Assembly: GCF_901709675.1 (NCBI RefSeq)
Contig: NC_051099.1
Location: 7,256,001-7,320,000, forward strand
DNA length: 64,000 nucleotides
Origin: Syngnathus acus
Taxonomy: Eukaryota; Chordata; Actinopteri; Syngnathiformes; Syngnathidae
Direction: 5' to 3'
This document shows, piece after piece, positions 60,901-64,000 of this stretch (position 1 is its first letter; the number at the start of each line of letters is the position of its first letter). A program made the translations under genes and the position numbers. The notes under the pieces were generated by a model that saw nothing but the letters and a program-made list of their open reading frames with translations, was not told the DNA's origin and made no database searches.

Positions 60901-62205
60901 TCTTAGTATGATGCTCTTTCATGGACACACTTCCGCCCTTGCATTTCACTTCATTTGCATAAAATCTATAAATGCACAGAACTTTGTGCTGGTAAAATTC
61001 CACAAAAAGCTTGCGTCCTATCATTAACTTCGTCATAATTAAACATTTGGTAATGCTCAGGTATGACTCCAGGAACAAAATGTCAAGGTGGTTTTACGAG
61101 TTATATTGCTTATAAATTATTGAGCACACAACCACACATTATAATATCATACAAATGGTTAACAAACATTTCAAATTTTCTTAAGGACACCATCTTTTTT
61201 TTCTAAGCATTTCAATTTGACTAATTTTAAAAAGGGGAGGGTGATTATGTGTTTAATGTAATACAAGCCTCCAGCTGTAAGTACAGGCTCAAATGTATCT
61301 TATCACACTATGTACATACTTAGTTGTTTACTGTTTCTAACCAGAAAAGCCAGTCTAGCCGTACAAAGCCGAATGCAATAAAAACAAAAGCCCACTTTGT
61401 TTGCAAGCGTTTCCAACGTCTTACTTGACTAACGTTGTTTGTTGCTAAGAGATGCAATGGATTAGGATACGAGCAACACCACAGAACACCGTGCCTTCCC
61501 CAGCGCTACACTTCACAGATTTACTGTCATTTACTGTTTAGTGGCGTAGTTGTTGTCTCGAATGTGAGTCACTACAGATACGCCTCATAGCACATGATCG
61601 CCCTTCAGTTTGGCCAGTGGTAATCACCAGCCTGGCTAATGCACATGAATGGCTGGTTAGTGTGGTCGCTTTGGATGTGGCAGAATTCTTCTCTTTGAAG
61701 AGCAGTCCCCCCCACACCCCCCACCCTACCCTGAATGCAACCAAAGCACGTCAGCTGGTTCTGGTAACATTCCGCTAAATATCGTGCCACGTGACCCTCG
61801 GTGCGGCTTTGCCATCTGAATCCTTACCGAAATACCAGAGGGATTGAAGGCGGGTTTTCGCGTAACTTTTTTGCGTAACAACTCTTTAATGACTAGTTGC
61901 TGCTACTTCAATAGGAGTGTTGCAATACACTGACCATTAACCCTCTATAGAGGTAAAGAATGAAAAATAGAAAACGCAAACTGCAGTTCACTATAAAAAT
62001 GAATGAGACATATTTAGTTGTTGGACTGAATTTACGGTGTAACAGTTGCTAGTGCTATTACATATAGTTAAAATTAGTCAAATGTGTGGCGTCAGAATGT
62101 GTGACCGCAGCAGTTGCTGTTGCTTTTTGAATAACACTTGACTGCTGCCTACATCTTCATGCAGATAGGGATTTTTTTTTAAATGTTGTTGTATGTTGAC
62201 TTATG

Positions 62206-62907
62206 TTGTATAAAAAGTCTATCCCCCCCCCCCCCGTTCATCTGCCATGTTCTTGTTATAAAAAAATGAAACCAAGATAAATGATTCAAAAATGTTTCCA
62301 CCATTTATGTGACCTGTAACCTCTACATTTCATTTAGCTTTTTTCAAGGGCGGGGAGTAAAAATAAACAACAGGAACAATGTGGTTGCAAAGGGTGTTAT
62401 TTTCTCTTGAAAGTACACACAAAACATACATGTTAGTCACTTTTATTTTGCAGTGACAAGGTCTTTTTTTTTCCCTTAGACCTTGGTCACAGTGAAAAGA
62501 ATTATGAACATTTCAAAATAGCAATCAGTGTTAGCACAAAAGCTTTGGGCTTCTGCTTGAAATCAAAAAAACAAAACAAAAACCCCATGTCAAGACAGCC
62601 CTAATAGAACAGCAAAATTTGATTTGGGGTTAATTGGAAGAACTTCAAATGGAGGCAGTTGTGTGCTGACTACCATTTAACAAGAGATTGAATGTGATTG
62701 GTTGATTCCACACAGTCAAAATCTAACAATTAGAGGGTGTGCGCACTTGTGCAAACACATTTCAGTTTTACTTTCCTCTAAAACGTTCTTTTTAAATTGA
62801 GATGTAGATGTTATAGGTCACATTATTGGTGAAAAATGCCCTATGATGGTCTCATCACAAAAGCTGCCATTTGAAAAGAGGTGTGTAGACTTTTGATATC
62901 CACTGTA
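62206..62907. mobile_element. Internally deleted Tc1-like transposon
   Basis: The left tip TATAAAAAGTCTATCCCCCC and the right tip GTGTGTAGACTTTTGATATC then CACTGTA are Tc1-type inverted ends. The subterminal words CCAAGATAAATGATTC and ATGTGACCTGTAACC are mirrored on the right by GGTCACATTATTGG. Internal scraps (GAATTATGAACATTTCAAAA, GGGCTTCTGCTTGAAA) match the position of the transposase gene of this fish family. No open frame remains. A 14-bp C run (62223-62236) has expanded inside the left end. Confidence 0.75.
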
Positions 62908-64000
62908 CAGTGCAGGTATGTGCGGACTTCCCCATAAAAGACCCAAGAACAATGGAAGGGAGGTTTTTACTCTCTCACAAAATAGCTTGACATGGTTGTG
63001 CATGCACATGATTCAACGTTATGCATTTACAGTAATTGGAGTCGGACCCCTTTTGTATGAACAGTTTTGATCAGATTTTAACTAGATACTTTGGTGAGAT
63101 ACATTCCCATGACCTTGTTGCAGCAAAAAAGAAGAGTAACCAACTTGTATCTTTGTGTGTACTTTGAAGAGAAAATAAAAACCTTATGTGTGGCAACAGC
63201 ACAATACATTCCACAAACCTGAAGCTGCGAGTGCTCTGTTTGGTTTCTTTGTATTTATCCTAAACGTCAAGCATATTGTGAAACAGTCTCATTAACTTTG
63301 CCTGAGACCAAAATAGTTTTTCACCATTTGGTAGTTGAGAAACAGGTATCGCATACCTTTCCTTTCATCGTGAGCATAAAGCTTTGGCAACCAACACGAG
63401 GAAGAGGGAAAAAGTTTTGGTTCACAGTTTACCGTTGAAAGCAGCCAAACTAATAACGACTCTCCAGCAGGAGGGGGGGGGGGGGGGGGGGGGGGGATCT
63501 AGATCTTTCTGTGTCTTTATCAAGGTTGACTTTCGGGCAATAAACAATGTCGACAGTATCCAAGAGCGATATTTGGAGAGGGATTATATCACACTCACAA
63601 TGAAAATGAGAATTCAAAAAAGAAAAGTGTCTGCCAAAAAGCTTCTTCCAATAAACAATGTGTATTCTTTTGGCTGTATTGGTTAGATTGTGTGGGGAAA
63701 AAATGCTATAAATTCAATGTAAACACCTCCAAAATGTCTTCATTTTAAGACAGCGCAACAATGTAAACAGTATTGTGGATTTAGTTTAGTCGTTTCACAG
63801 AGCATACAGACAAACCTGGAGAGAGAGCCTGTGCACAACCTTAACATTTTGGCGGCTGTGGCTTCTGTTTGCTGGCTCAAGGCTTAAAAAAGGTCTTTCC
63901 CGAGCCAAGATGGAAGCAGAAAATACAAAAGTGTTAGTATATTAGTTTGAAAAGTTACCAAGCATTCTTTGAATAAAAAAAAATAAAAAAAGTCCAACCT
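62908..64000. other. Gene-free right edge
   Basis: No exon is recognisable. Apart from the G run, the sequence is unique AT-rich DNA running to the window edge. Confidence 0.5.
63473..63496. repeat. 24-bp poly-G run
   Basis: Uninterrupted G24 between CAGCAGGA and ATCTAGATC. It is a strong G-quadruplex former and a site where read length and assembly are unreliable. Confidence 0.95.

Overview
This is a teleost-like vertebrate nuclear window. Genes have introns with GT/AG borders, the DNA is AT-rich with CpG-rich promoters, and there are many fish-type MITEs (short non-autonomous transposons), Tc1/mariner remnants and microsatellites. Protein matches point to a ray-finned fish. The species cannot be fixed from sequence alone.

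Three protein-coding genes can be read completely. (1) A minus-strand GDNF-family receptor alpha 4 gene (gfra4), 15052-28450. Its eight coding exons keep phase throughout and give 448 residues: signal peptide, three cysteine-rich domains and a GPI-type tail. (2) A plus-strand ADP/ATP translocase (slc25a5/slc25a6 type), 32471-34305. It has four exons and 298 residues, with a CRE/CCAAT CpG-rich promoter and a polyadenylation signal. Genes 1 and 2 are divergent, about 4 kb apart. (3) A minus-strand zbtb20 gene, 49738-52519 for the short form: BTB domain plus five C2H2 zinc fingers, 684 residues. A further 5' exon at 54117-54241 carries a remnant of the mammalian N-terminal extension. Roughly 39.7-49.7 kb is probably its very long 3' UTR. 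54.2-64 kb is probably its 5' intron or upstream regulatory DNA.

Layout: 1-14.9 kb has no gene I can support, only transposon remnants, including a hAT-type MITE with a perfect 8-bp target duplication at 13.6-13.95 kb. 15-28.5 kb is gfra4 with an 8.7-kb first intron. 28.5-32.5 kb is the shared upstream region. 32.5-34.6 kb is the translocase. 35.0-38.8 kb is a dense mosaic of nested inverted-repeat elements and tandem arrays, the most unusual part of the window. 39-49.7 kb is AT-rich and gene-free. 49.7-54.2 kb is zbtb20. 54.2-64 kb is non-coding with a hAT MITE, a Tc1-like remnant and a 24-bp G run.

The genes do not form one pathway: a neurotrophic co-receptor (with RET), a mitochondrial inner-membrane nucleotide exchanger and a transcriptional repressor. 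The best candidate for something undescribed is the 35.6-37.8 kb array. It is a palindromic MITE that became locked into 235-bp tandem units, the loop of its hairpin flips orientation between copies, and it neighbours repeated CCAAT-plus-CRE modules at constant spacing.
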